A stretch of DNA of 64,000 nucleotides from contig JAKBMB010000027.1 of the NCBI GenBank assembly GCA_021831785.1, positions 36,837-100,836 of the forward strand, written 5' to 3'. The stretch's first letter is position 1, and each line of letters begins with the position of its first letter. The notes beneath the pieces were generated by a model, which saw only the letters and a program-made list of their open reading frames with translations, was not told the origin of the DNA and did not search any database. A program made the translations under genes and the position numbers. Source of the DNA: Deltaproteobacteria bacterium (GTDB lineage Bacteria; Desulfobacterota; Binatia; Binatales; Binataceae). Shown here one piece after another: positions 17,413 through 23,987 of this stretch.

Positions 17413-17456
17413 CGTACATCCAGAGATATTGACGAATGGATGGATAAACGTACATA
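17413..17456 (+). promoter_or_regulatory. candidate brnTA promoter with repeated CGTACAT
   Basis: CGTACAT occurs at 17413-17419 and 17449-17455, 36 bp apart, flanking a -35-like TTGACG (17429-17434). A weak -10-like TACATA lies 16 bp downstream and overlaps the second repeat. Type II toxin-antitoxin operons are commonly autorepressed by the antitoxin. The repeats are a plausible operator, but the -10 match is poor. Confidence 0.35.
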
Positions 17457-17484
17457 CTTAACGAGCCCAGCGGCTGAGACCTAA

Positions 17485-17793
17485 ATGCGGGTAGCGGGAT
17501 TCGATTGGGATGAAGGCAACCGGTCCAAGTGCCAGAAGCACGGCGTTTCGACGGCGGCGGTCGAATCCCTATTTCACAGGCCGATCGCCGTTCTACCGGA
17601 TCCCCTGCACTCGAAATCTGAGGAACGCTTCAAGGCAATTGGCAAGACCGATAAAGGTCGCGGGATTTTCGTCGTGTTCACCCTGCGGACGCGGCGCGGC
17701 AAAACGATCATTCGGCCAATTAGCGCACGGTACATGCACAGGAAGGAAATGGACCACTATGAAAAAGAAACTGCCACGCTTCCGAAGCGATAA
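17485..17793 (+). CDS. brnT: BrnT-family ribonuclease toxin
   Basis: A 102-residue protein with the BrnT opening FDWDEGNRSKCQKHGVS (family pattern F-W-D-x-K-x-x-x-N-x-x-KH-G-V) and the later strands FVVFTLRTRRGKTIIRPISA. BrnT toxins are RelE-like fold ribonucleases that inhibit translation and are neutralised by BrnA. It is first in a two-gene operon, overlapping the antitoxin by 35 nt, the usual toxin-first order of this family. Position just inside the island edge fits an element-stabilising module. Confidence 0.88.
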   Translation: MRVAGFDWDEGNRSKCQKHGVSTAAVESLFHRPIAVLPDPLHSKSEERFKAIGKTDKGRGIFVVFTLRTRRGKTIIRPISARYMHRKEMDHYEKETATLPKR

Positions 17794-18016
17794 AGAAGCC
17801 GAGGACTTTGTCGAAAAGGCCGATCTGACCGAGTATGACTTGTCCGCGATGCGACCGATCCGCTTCGAGTTTCAGCCCAAGAGCGAGCGAGTCAACATGC
17901 GCGTGCCCCGGCAACTGCTCGATGCGGTGCGGGCCTCCGCGGCCAAGGCGGGAGTTCCCTACCAGCGCTTCATCCGCCAGGCGCTGGAGGATGCGGTACA
18001 GCGGAAACGTGCGTGA
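17759..18016 (+). CDS. brnA: BrnA-family antitoxin (ribbon-helix-helix)
   Basis: An 85-residue protein starting MKKKLPRFRSDKEAEDFVEK, followed by YDLSAMRPIRFEFQPKSERV and a CopG-like C-terminal RHH segment, NMRVPRQLLDAVRASAAKAG, ending VPYQRFIRQALEDAV. ATG 17759 lies inside the end of brnT. The frame is open further upstream, but only as a shadow of brnT. It would bind BrnT and repress the operon by DNA binding. Confidence 0.85.
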   Translation: MKKKLPRFRSDKEAEDFVEKADLTEYDLSAMRPIRFEFQPKSERVNMRVPRQLLDAVRASAAKAGVPYQRFIRQALEDAVQRKRA

Positions 18017-18234
18017 CATCGGACACTTTGGACACTTTACAGAGTGACAGAATTCGCGCCTCTTCGTTTTTGGGCAATTTTCGGGTCAGTTTTCCGGCTC
18101 GCGAGATCGCACTCTTGAGTTGCGCGATCACGTTTTTGAACCTGGTCTTGGGTATTAAGCAGCCAACAAAATGGCGGCTGGCTTTCGTAGTCAGCAGGTC
18201 GTCGCTCAGCCGCGGGAGTGGGCGCCCATGATTC
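18017..18234. other. intergenic, nothing recognised
   Basis: A 218-bp gap between brnA and the convergent GIY-YIG gene. No family-like frame, no clear terminator. Confidence 0.5.
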
Positions 18235-18660
18235 TCAGCTTGTGGCTGAATTTGAATTTTTTCTTCTGCCTCGACGTCGTTTCCTCGTTCTGCCTCGCAG
18301 ACCCTGGCGCTGCACGAACTGTGTTCCGGGCTCGTAGTCCGCAACGTTTCCGACGGCAAGACCAGTCCTGACCTTGCGTTGATTGAGCACCATCTGCGAG
18401 CCGGCCGCCCGAAGAATGGCGGTCTCAATCTCGCGTTCGTGTTTTTTGTTCTTAATGATGAAGAACGAAAAATACAGGAGCTCTTTCGGATATTTCTTCT
18501 TATGGCTTGCCACTCTATTGAAGATGTTTCCCCGACCGCCGTATCGCGCAACTCCCATGGAGTCGTGCGCCAAGTAGACGCCTTGTACGTCGTCAGATTC
18601 TTCCCGCACATGCGTTGAGACTTCCCTCAAACAATCGTACGGTAGCTTCTCCCCCCACAA
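18235..18660 (-). CDS. GIY-YIG-like nuclease-fold protein
   Basis: About 141 residues with a GIY-YIG-like core: VQGVYLAHDSMGVARYGGRG (GVY..(11 residues)..RYGG), a following Arg in NIFNRVASHKKKYP, and a conserved acidic helix KHEREIETAILRAAGSQM. The tail is very basic. Related proteins are small orphan nucleases or nucleic-acid binders found in mobile regions. The first usual start is TTG 18660; the frame is open a little further upstream (VISLDLWGEKLPYD looks native), so the true N-terminus may be an unusual codon or the gene may be 5'-damaged. Substrate unknown. Confidence 0.65.
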   Translation of the reverse strand: MWGEKLPYDCLREVSTHVREESDDVQGVYLAHDSMGVARYGGRGNIFNRVASHKKKYPKELLYFSFFIIKNKKHEREIETAILRAAGSQMVLNQRKVRTGLAVGNVADYEPGTQFVQRQGLRGRTRKRRRGRRKNSNSATS

Positions 18661-19213
18661 ATCTAAAGAGATGACTTGTCTTTGAAGGCCTCCCAGGACC
18701 CGGTATTAGGCGTCCCGACACAACGAGCCAATCGTCACCAGACCAAATCCTTTGTTCGATCTTCTTCGTGCTAGGTTTCTTGTTTTGCTCCTTCATTTTG
18801 CCTGCCACCATCCTTCATTCGCCGAGGGTGATCCACCGTCATCGTGGCGTCCCTGAGGCGACGTGGCCTCCGCGTGCGTTGCGTCCATTGATCGCTTTCA
18901 CGGGAGGCCAGCGCAACAGATGGCGCGGAAATTGCTTGTGTTTTCTGCATTTCGGCCCCGCCGTGCGCTGCGCAATGATGCCGGCATTCCAGCCGTGGGT
19001 TCTCCGGCACCATCCTCCCGCAGCGGGCGCGATAATAGAACGCTCTCGGCGCGCTGGCAGCGCAGCGAGCGCTCCCGCGGCTGCCTGTGGACTTGCGCAA
19101 ATTTGTGCGCCCTGCCTCCCCAGCTGATTTAGCATTTAGCGAACTTTTGTGCGGCGACTCACCAGTCCGACGCCCTCCGGTCAAGGGGATAGAGAGAAGA
19201 AACCTCATCAAAA
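18661..19213. other. 553-bp region without a supported gene
   Basis: Several frames are open in this stretch on both strands, but none has recognisable motifs, hydrophobic pattern or a good ribosome site. I see no RNA gene. It may hold the promoter for the two-component genes, which I could not place. Confidence 0.45.
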
Positions 19214-20887
19214 TTGGAATGTGATAAGCTGGTGTTTGGGACTGTTCATGTTCACCGACAAGGGAAAGCTGCTGTTTGCGGCAGGTTGCCGTCAACAAAA
19301 GCTAGCGGTGCGCGCCAAGTGGGTCGGCAAAGCCTGAGTCAACGATTCCTGGTGGCGTTTCTGGTCACGGTGGTGCCGAGCATCCTCGCTCTCGCAGCGG
19401 TGACCATCTATTCGACACGATCCCTGGTTGCGGCAAACCGCAGGCTCGCGGAGATAAGTCTCTCCCTTGAGGCAATTCGGGGCCTGCACCTAAGCCTCAG
19501 CCGCGCCAGCGCGATCTTGAAGGAAGATTTGCTCACCGGCCGTGCGGACAAGCAAGAGGCGTTCACGGCGTCGCTTGATTCAGTTGACAAGAAGCTTGCT
19601 ACCTGTGCCTCCGTCACGTGCCACGAGGCGTCGCCACCTCTTACACCCAGAAAGATGGCGGCTATGGTGGCGCACACGGCACAAGGGCTTAAAGAGGAAG
19701 GCGCGTTGGTCTTTGATGCTGCTCCCTCTGGAGGAGAGGCAGACCGTTCGAGGCGCCTGGCGAACCTCGACGGCCTGATGCGCGCGACGGATCGACGCCT
19801 CTGGCTGATGTCAGGAACTCTTGCGGCTCGGGTCGAGACGCTGCGCGAGAAAGCCCAAACCATGGGCCGGCGGACCTTGGGCCTGGCCATCCTGCTCGCC
19901 GCCGTAGTCGCATTGCTAGGGTCCGGGGTGGCGGTCGCGTTCGGCACGTATGTCTCGCTCCCGATTCGTGAACTGCTCATCGGGGTTAGGCAGGTTACCG
20001 CCGGAGACCGGAAATATCGGGTGAAAGCGCGAGGGTGGGGGGAAGTTGACGAGCTGGCTGGAGCGTTCAATGCGATGGTTGATGAGCTCGAGCGTCGCCG
20101 CGAGGAAATCGCCGAGTATAACCGCACGCTTGAAGAGCGGGTCCGGCTGCGTACCGAGGAACTCAGAAAAAAAGACGAAGCCCTGGCGCAATCTCAAAAA
20201 CTTGCTTCCTTGGGAATGCTGGCAAGCGGAGTGGCTCATGAACTCAACAATCCGCTGACCAGTATCATGATGAAGACAAAGCTGATGATTGAGGAGGTCG
20301 GCGAGACCTCGTCCTTTTACCACGAGCTCGAAAAGATCGACGAGAACGCGATCCGTTGCAAGAGGGTTATCGATGACCTTCGTGGTCTTTTACCCCGCAG
20401 CGAGGTGCACAAGACGCCGTGCCAAGTATCCGCGGTAGTCGCGGAGGCCCTGAACCTGGTCCGGCACGAGTTCGAACGCCGCAGGATTCAGGTTGTGTGT
20501 GAGGTGCCGGGCGCGCTTCCTCGGGTATTATGGGATCCAGAAAGAGTCGTGCGCGTGTTCACCAATCTCTTCATGAACGCAGTCGAAGCGATCGGAGAGG
20601 ATGGAAGAGTCGTTGTCAGAGCTTCAGTGCAAAACGGTTGGCTTAAGATGGAGGTAAGCGATACCGGCGTGGGAATGCCGCATGAGAACCTGTCGCGCAT
20701 TTTTGACCCCTTCTTTACTACCAAGTCCCACGGCACCGGGCTCGGCCTCTCACTCAGCCATGGCATCGTGCGCGAGCACGGAGGCAGGATCGAGATCGAA
20801 AGCCGCACGGCCGAGATGGCCGGTGCCGGCGAACGGAGTGGAACGATAGTGAGGATTTTCTTTCCTCTCCCGGAGGCAGGTTCGTGA
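19214..20887 (+). CDS. sensor histidine kinase with CX4CH motif in its periplasmic loop
   Basis: A 557-residue membrane kinase. TM1 is about 45-66 (FLVAFLVTVVPSILALAAVT), the periplasmic loop runs about 67-215, and TM2 is in LGLAILLAAVVALLGSGVAV. A HAMP domain (LPIRELLIGVRQVTAGDRKY) and a coiled coil follow, then the H-box ASGVAHELNNPLTSIMMKTK and HATPase blocks (N box NLFMNAVEAIGEDG, G boxes VSDTGVGMP and GTGLGLSLSHG). The loop contains Cys131, Cys136 and His137 (TCASVTCHE), a CX4CH pattern that could carry a c-type heme. It overlaps the sigma54 response regulator by 4 nt. The TTG start is uncertain; GTG 19319 is an alternative just before TM1. Confidence 0.85.
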   Translation: MECDKLVFGTVHVHRQGKAAVCGRLPSTKASGARQVGRQSLSQRFLVAFLVTVVPSILALAAVTIYSTRSLVAANRRLAEISLSLEAIRGLHLSLSRASAILKEDLLTGRADKQEAFTASLDSVDKKLATCASVTCHEASPPLTPRKMAAMVAHTAQGLKEEGALVFDAAPSGGEADRSRRLANLDGLMRATDRRLWLMSGTLAARVETLREKAQTMGRRTLGLAILLAAVVALLGSGVAVAFGTYVSLPIRELLIGVRQVTAGDRKYRVKARGWGEVDELAGAFNAMVDELERRREEIAEYNRTLEERVRLRTEELRKKDEALAQSQKLASLGMLASGVAHELNNPLTSIMMKTKLMIEEVGETSSFYHELEKIDENAIRCKRVIDDLRGLLPRSEVHKTPCQVSAVVAEALNLVRHEFERRRIQVVCEVPGALPRVLWDPERVVRVFTNLFMNAVEAIGEDGRVVVRASVQNGWLKMEVSDTGVGMPHENLSRIFDPFFTTKSHGTGLGLSLSHGIVREHGGRIEIESRTAEMAGAGERSGTIVRIFFPLPEAGS

Positions 20888-22254
20888 CCCGCCCTGACGC
20901 GGCCCGCATCCTGGTAATCGACGACGAGCCTCACATCTGCGAGGCGATTGCACAGGCCTTGACGCGCGTAGGACATTTCGTCGACGCAGCGCCCGACTCC
21001 GAAACCGCGCTCGCCAAGCTCGACCGCTCCCTGTTCGACCTGGTGCTGTGCGATATCAAACTGCCCGGGATGAGCGGGGTGGATTTGCTGACGCGCATCA
21101 AGGAGGTCCACGAGGCACCGGTGGTGATGATCACCGGCTACGCCTCCATCGAGTCGGCTGTAACGGCGATCAGGCGCGGCGCCGCTGACTACCTGCCCAA
21201 GCCTTTCACCCCAGAACAGCTCCGCCATGTGGTTGCCAAGGTGCTCACGCAAAGACGTCTTGCTGAAGAGAACGACTATCTCAAGGGGCAACTTCGCCTG
21301 CTCGCCGGTGAGGGCGGGGTTGTGGGCGAAAGCGTCGCAATGCGGCGGCTGTTGGCGCTGGCGCAGACCGTGGCCGTGAGCGATTCACCCGTGCTTGTCA
21401 CGGGCGAGAGCGGAACCGGCAAGGAGGTTGTGGCGCGCTTCATCCACGCTGCGGGTCCGCGCAAAGACGGCCCCTTCGTCACGGTTAACTGCGCGGCAGT
21501 CCCGGCCGCTCTGCTTGAATCGGAACTCTTCGGCCATCGCCGCGGCGCCTTCACCGGGGCATTCTACAACCGCCGCGGCAGTTTCGAGCTGGCCAACGGT
21601 GGAGTGCTGTTTCTCGACGAGATAGCGGACATGTCGCTCGAAGCGCAAGCGAAGATTTTACGGGCACTGGAAGAACGTCACATTTGGCGCGTGGGTTCCG
21701 AAGAGCCGACGGTGATCAACGTGCGCATCCTGGCGGCAACCAACAAGGTCTTGGAAGAAGAGGTAAAGGCCCAAAGGTTTCGCGAGGACCTCTACTGGCG
21801 GCTCAACGTAGTGCAGATTGTGATGCCGCCGTTACGCGAACGGCCGGAAGATATCATCCCGCTCGCGCGGCATTTCCTCGCCATCCACGCGCGCGAGCTT
21901 AAGAAGAATGTGTCGGGCTTCTCAGATGAGGCACTTGCCGCTTTGACCCAGCATCCATGGCCCGGCAACGTGCGCGAGTTGCGCAACGTGGTCGAGCGCG
22001 CGGTAATCTTTGCGGAACCCGGCGAGCCGCTACGCCTGGCTCACTTGCCTTTAAACTTGCGCCAGTTATCTCAGCGCGAGACGGCCGTGCCGGCAAAATC
22101 TTTTCGCAGCCTGCGCGAGATGGAGCTTGAATACATGCGAGAGGTGGTTGAGGCCTGCGGCGGCAATTATGCGCGTGCGGTCGAAATCCTGGGAGTCTCG
22201 CGTGTAACGCTCTGGCGCAAGCTGGGCAGAGGTGGTGAACAAGATGCCGATTGA
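20884..22254 (+). CDS. NtrC-family sigma54-dependent response regulator
   Basis: A 456-residue regulator with three domains. The receiver (1-125) has IDDEP, LCDIKLPGMSG with the phospho-acceptor Asp, and the Lys in YLPKPF. The AAA+ domain has Walker A GESGTGKE, the sigma54-contacting loop GAFTGA and Walker B GGVLFLDEIADM. A Fis-type HTH lies at the C-terminus (YARAVEILGVSRVTLWRKLG). GTG 20884 overlaps the kinase stop as GTGA. It should activate the sigma54 promoters found at 22395 and 28574, on the same island. Confidence 0.95.
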   Translation: MTRPDAARILVIDDEPHICEAIAQALTRVGHFVDAAPDSETALAKLDRSLFDLVLCDIKLPGMSGVDLLTRIKEVHEAPVVMITGYASIESAVTAIRRGAADYLPKPFTPEQLRHVVAKVLTQRRLAEENDYLKGQLRLLAGEGGVVGESVAMRRLLALAQTVAVSDSPVLVTGESGTGKEVVARFIHAAGPRKDGPFVTVNCAAVPAALLESELFGHRRGAFTGAFYNRRGSFELANGGVLFLDEIADMSLEAQAKILRALEERHIWRVGSEEPTVINVRILAATNKVLEEEVKAQRFREDLYWRLNVVQIVMPPLRERPEDIIPLARHFLAIHARELKKNVSGFSDEALAALTQHPWPGNVRELRNVVERAVIFAEPGEPLRLAHLPLNLRQLSQRETAVPAKSFRSLREMELEYMREVVEACGGNYARAVEILGVSRVTLWRKLGRGGEQDAD

Positions 22255-22273
22255 CTGTTCGCCCGCGTCTTGC

Positions 22274-22323
22274 TGTTACATTTTGAAATAACAAATCATA
22301 ACGCCTGTTTCTATTTGAAATAA
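22274..22323 (+). promoter_or_regulatory. putative activator-binding sites (UAS), copy 1
   Basis: Two AT-rich elements stand out in GC-rich DNA: TGTTACATTTTGAAATAACA (22274-22293, ends inverted) and GTTTCTATTTGAAATAA (22307-22323). The same pair, GTTACATTTTG then GTTTCTTCTTGAAATAA, recurs at 28465-28500. The second element ends 73 bp before the GG of a sigma54 promoter. The position fits enhancer sites for the NtrC-type activator encoded just upstream. Confidence 0.6.
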
Positions 22324-22394
22324 TTCTCGCCGGCGTCGTTCACGAAACTAGCGGTATTTTCGCGCATTTTCCCGGGTAGTCGCTGAGTTTTAGC

Positions 22395-22411
22395 TTGGCA
22401 CCCGTCTTGCG
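22395..22411 (+). promoter_or_regulatory. sigma54 (-24/-12) promoter of the redox operon
   Basis: TTGGCACCCGTCTTGCG matches the sigma54 consensus TGGCAC-N5-TTGC. The invariant GG (22397-22398) and GC (22409-22410) are separated by exactly 10 bp. It lies 102 bp before the cupin gene and downstream of the sigma54 activator gene, with paired UAS-like motifs upstream. Predicted transcription starts near 22422. Confidence 0.8.
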
Positions 22412-22511
22412 GTTGTGTGCCCGTAGGAGTTGAAAGGCGCGGCTTGGCGGCGAGGGCACGTGGGAGCGCCTGCGTGACCGCCGGATAAGGCCGCACGCGA
22501 GGACATGATTG

Positions 22512-22841
22512 ATGATACCTAGGGGGTCAACACGCGGAAGTGCCCTGCACTCAATCCAGCGTCCCGGCGTGAGGATGAGCGCACTTTTGCAGCGTGAGGG
22601 TTTGGAGGTAATGGCGGCCGAACTCGAGCCTGGCGCGGTCCTGGCTGAGGGTTATCTTTGGGGTCGAGACTCGTGGCACATAGTCGTGGCCGGCCAGGCG
22701 CTCTTCCAACAGGGAGACGAAAGCTGGGAACTACTCAAGGGAGAATCGCTTTGTCTCAGCGAGGTTCCCTACACCGTTGTCAACCCAACTCCGGAGCGCA
22801 CAAGGCTGCTCAGCCTTTTGTTCACGCGCTCGCAGGAATGA
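22512..22841 (+). CDS. small cupin-domain protein
   Basis: A 109-residue single-domain cupin. It has ELEPGAVLAEGYLWGRDSWH followed by the barrel strands IVVAGQALFQQGDESWELLK and LSEVPYTVVNPTPERTRLLS. The usual G(X)5HXH metal motif is degenerate (one His, in DSWHIVV), so metal binding is uncertain. ATG 22512 has CGAGGA 8 bp upstream; TTG 22509 is the alternative. It is the first gene after the sigma54 promoter and may sense or bind a small ligand. Its role in the redox operon is unknown. Confidence 0.75.
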   Translation: MIPRGSTRGSALHSIQRPGVRMSALLQREGLEVMAAELEPGAVLAEGYLWGRDSWHIVVAGQALFQQGDESWELLKGESLCLSEVPYTVVNPTPERTRLLSLLFTRSQE

Positions 22842-22905
22842 CGATGGAGGCGAAAGCGCTGAGACGACACCATGCCAATAAAACGAAAGTGAGGGCAAGA
22901 GAGAC

Positions 22906-23274
22906 ATGAGGCTTCAAGTTCGCTTCACAAGGATGCTTGCTTTGACGGCTGTCGTAATAGCTTGTGGTGCAGCACGCGCGTCCGCCGCGGACCTCGCTGC
23001 CGCACGCAAGAACTACGACACCTTCTGCGCCAAATGTCATGGCGACTCCGGCCAAGGGAACGGATCCCAAGCGGCAACTCTTGGGACGAAGCCTGCGAGC
23101 TTCGCCGACTGCTCTGCGATGGCCAAGCTTTCTGACGACGCAATCTTCAAGGCGATCAAGGACGGCGGCAAGGCGGTTGGCAAGAGCCCGGAGATGCCCG
23201 CGGCGGGCGAAGCATTTGAAGATAGCGAGATTCGTGACCTGGTGACTTACGTGCGAAGCTTCTGCAGGAAGTGA
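22906..23274 (+). CDS. monoheme class I cytochrome c (periplasmic)
   Basis: A 122-residue protein with a Sec signal peptide (LALTAVVIACGAARASA) and one heme site in YDTFCAKCHGDSGQGNGSQA. A likely distal Met ligand lies in KSPEMPAAGEAF. It is closely related to the protein encoded at 35277-35639, with the same spacing and the shared C-terminal DLVTYVRSFC. It should shuttle electrons in the periplasm for the membrane complex encoded downstream. The ATG follows GAGAGA. Confidence 0.92.
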   Translation: MRLQVRFTRMLALTAVVIACGAARASAADLAAARKNYDTFCAKCHGDSGQGNGSQAATLGTKPASFADCSAMAKLSDDAIFKAIKDGGKAVGKSPEMPAAGEAFEDSEIRDLVTYVRSFCRK

Positions 23275-23342
23275 ACGGCCCCTTGGGAGTCGGACGGGTG
23301 GTCTTCTGTAGGTTGTCGAGCTATAGCCCTTCCTGAATCGCG

Positions 23343-23909
23343 ATGAAGAGACTATACGTACTGGCCTTGCTGACCTGCTTTGTTGCAGTCGTTCTTGGCG
23401 CCGCGCTGTGGAAAATTCCGCGCCTGCCGTACTGGCACAAAGCGGTCCAGCCCATCGCCTTCAGCCACAAGAACCATCTGGCTCGCGGGGCTACTTGCTT
23501 TACCTGCCACGGCTGGGTCAGAAGCGAATCTTTTACCGGACATGCCATAGAGACCTTTGCGGGGCTCCCGGAAACCGACGCCTGCATGACCTGCCATGCG
23601 CTTGACATGAGGATTCTAAAGCGAAAGGGGAAAAACGCCAAAGTCAAGCCGGAGTTGGCGAAGCTTGCTCAATACGTGGAGAGCGGAAAGATCCCCTGGC
23701 AGCGCGTCTACCGGCTGCCTGGCTACGTCTTTTTTCCTCATCGCGTGCACATAGTGGCGGCCAAGGTCCAATGCTCCACCTGTCACGGCAATACGGCGGC
23801 GCAAGCAAAGCCGCTTAGCTTGCCGCTGGTTAATCAGCAAATGGACCGATGCCTGTCGTGTCACCAACAACGGCACGCGTCGGTCGATTGCGACACGTGC
23901 CATCACTGA
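23343..23909 (+). CDS. membrane-anchored pentaheme cytochrome c (c3/c7-like)
   Basis: A 188-residue protein with an N-terminal membrane anchor (YVLALLTCFVAVVLGAALW) and five CXXCH sites: CFTCH (52-56), CMTCH (80-84), CSTCH, CLSCH and CDTCH. Extra distal His residues occur in FSHKNH and FPHRVH. The FSH..H..CXXCH layout is typical of QrcA, ActA and other cytochromes that pair with molybdopterin/FeS/NrfD complexes. Here it directly precedes exactly that gene set. It would connect the complex to periplasmic cytochromes. Confidence 0.9.
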   Translation: MKRLYVLALLTCFVAVVLGAALWKIPRLPYWHKAVQPIAFSHKNHLARGATCFTCHGWVRSESFTGHAIETFAGLPETDACMTCHALDMRILKRKGKNAKVKPELAKLAQYVESGKIPWQRVYRLPGYVFFPHRVHIVAAKVQCSTCHGNTAAQAKPLSLPLVNQQMDRCLSCHQQRHASVDCDTCHH

Positions 23910-23918
23910 AGGCGTCCC

Positions 23919-23987
23919 ATGGATTACTCAGAGCATAAGCGCGGCGAGGCCGCATGGAGCAAGGACGCTAAGGAGGGCAGGGAATGA
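23919..23987 (+). CDS. possible 22-residue ORF coupled to the molybdopterin subunit
   Basis: ATG at 23919 opens a 22-codon frame (MDYSEHKRGEAAWSKDAKEG then RE). Its stop TGA overlaps the ATG of the next gene (ATGA). The large subunit's own AAGGAGGG lies inside it. It could be a leader peptide or coupling ORF, or chance. No ribosome site of its own is evident. Confidence 0.25.
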   Translation: MDYSEHKRGEAAWSKDAKEGRE

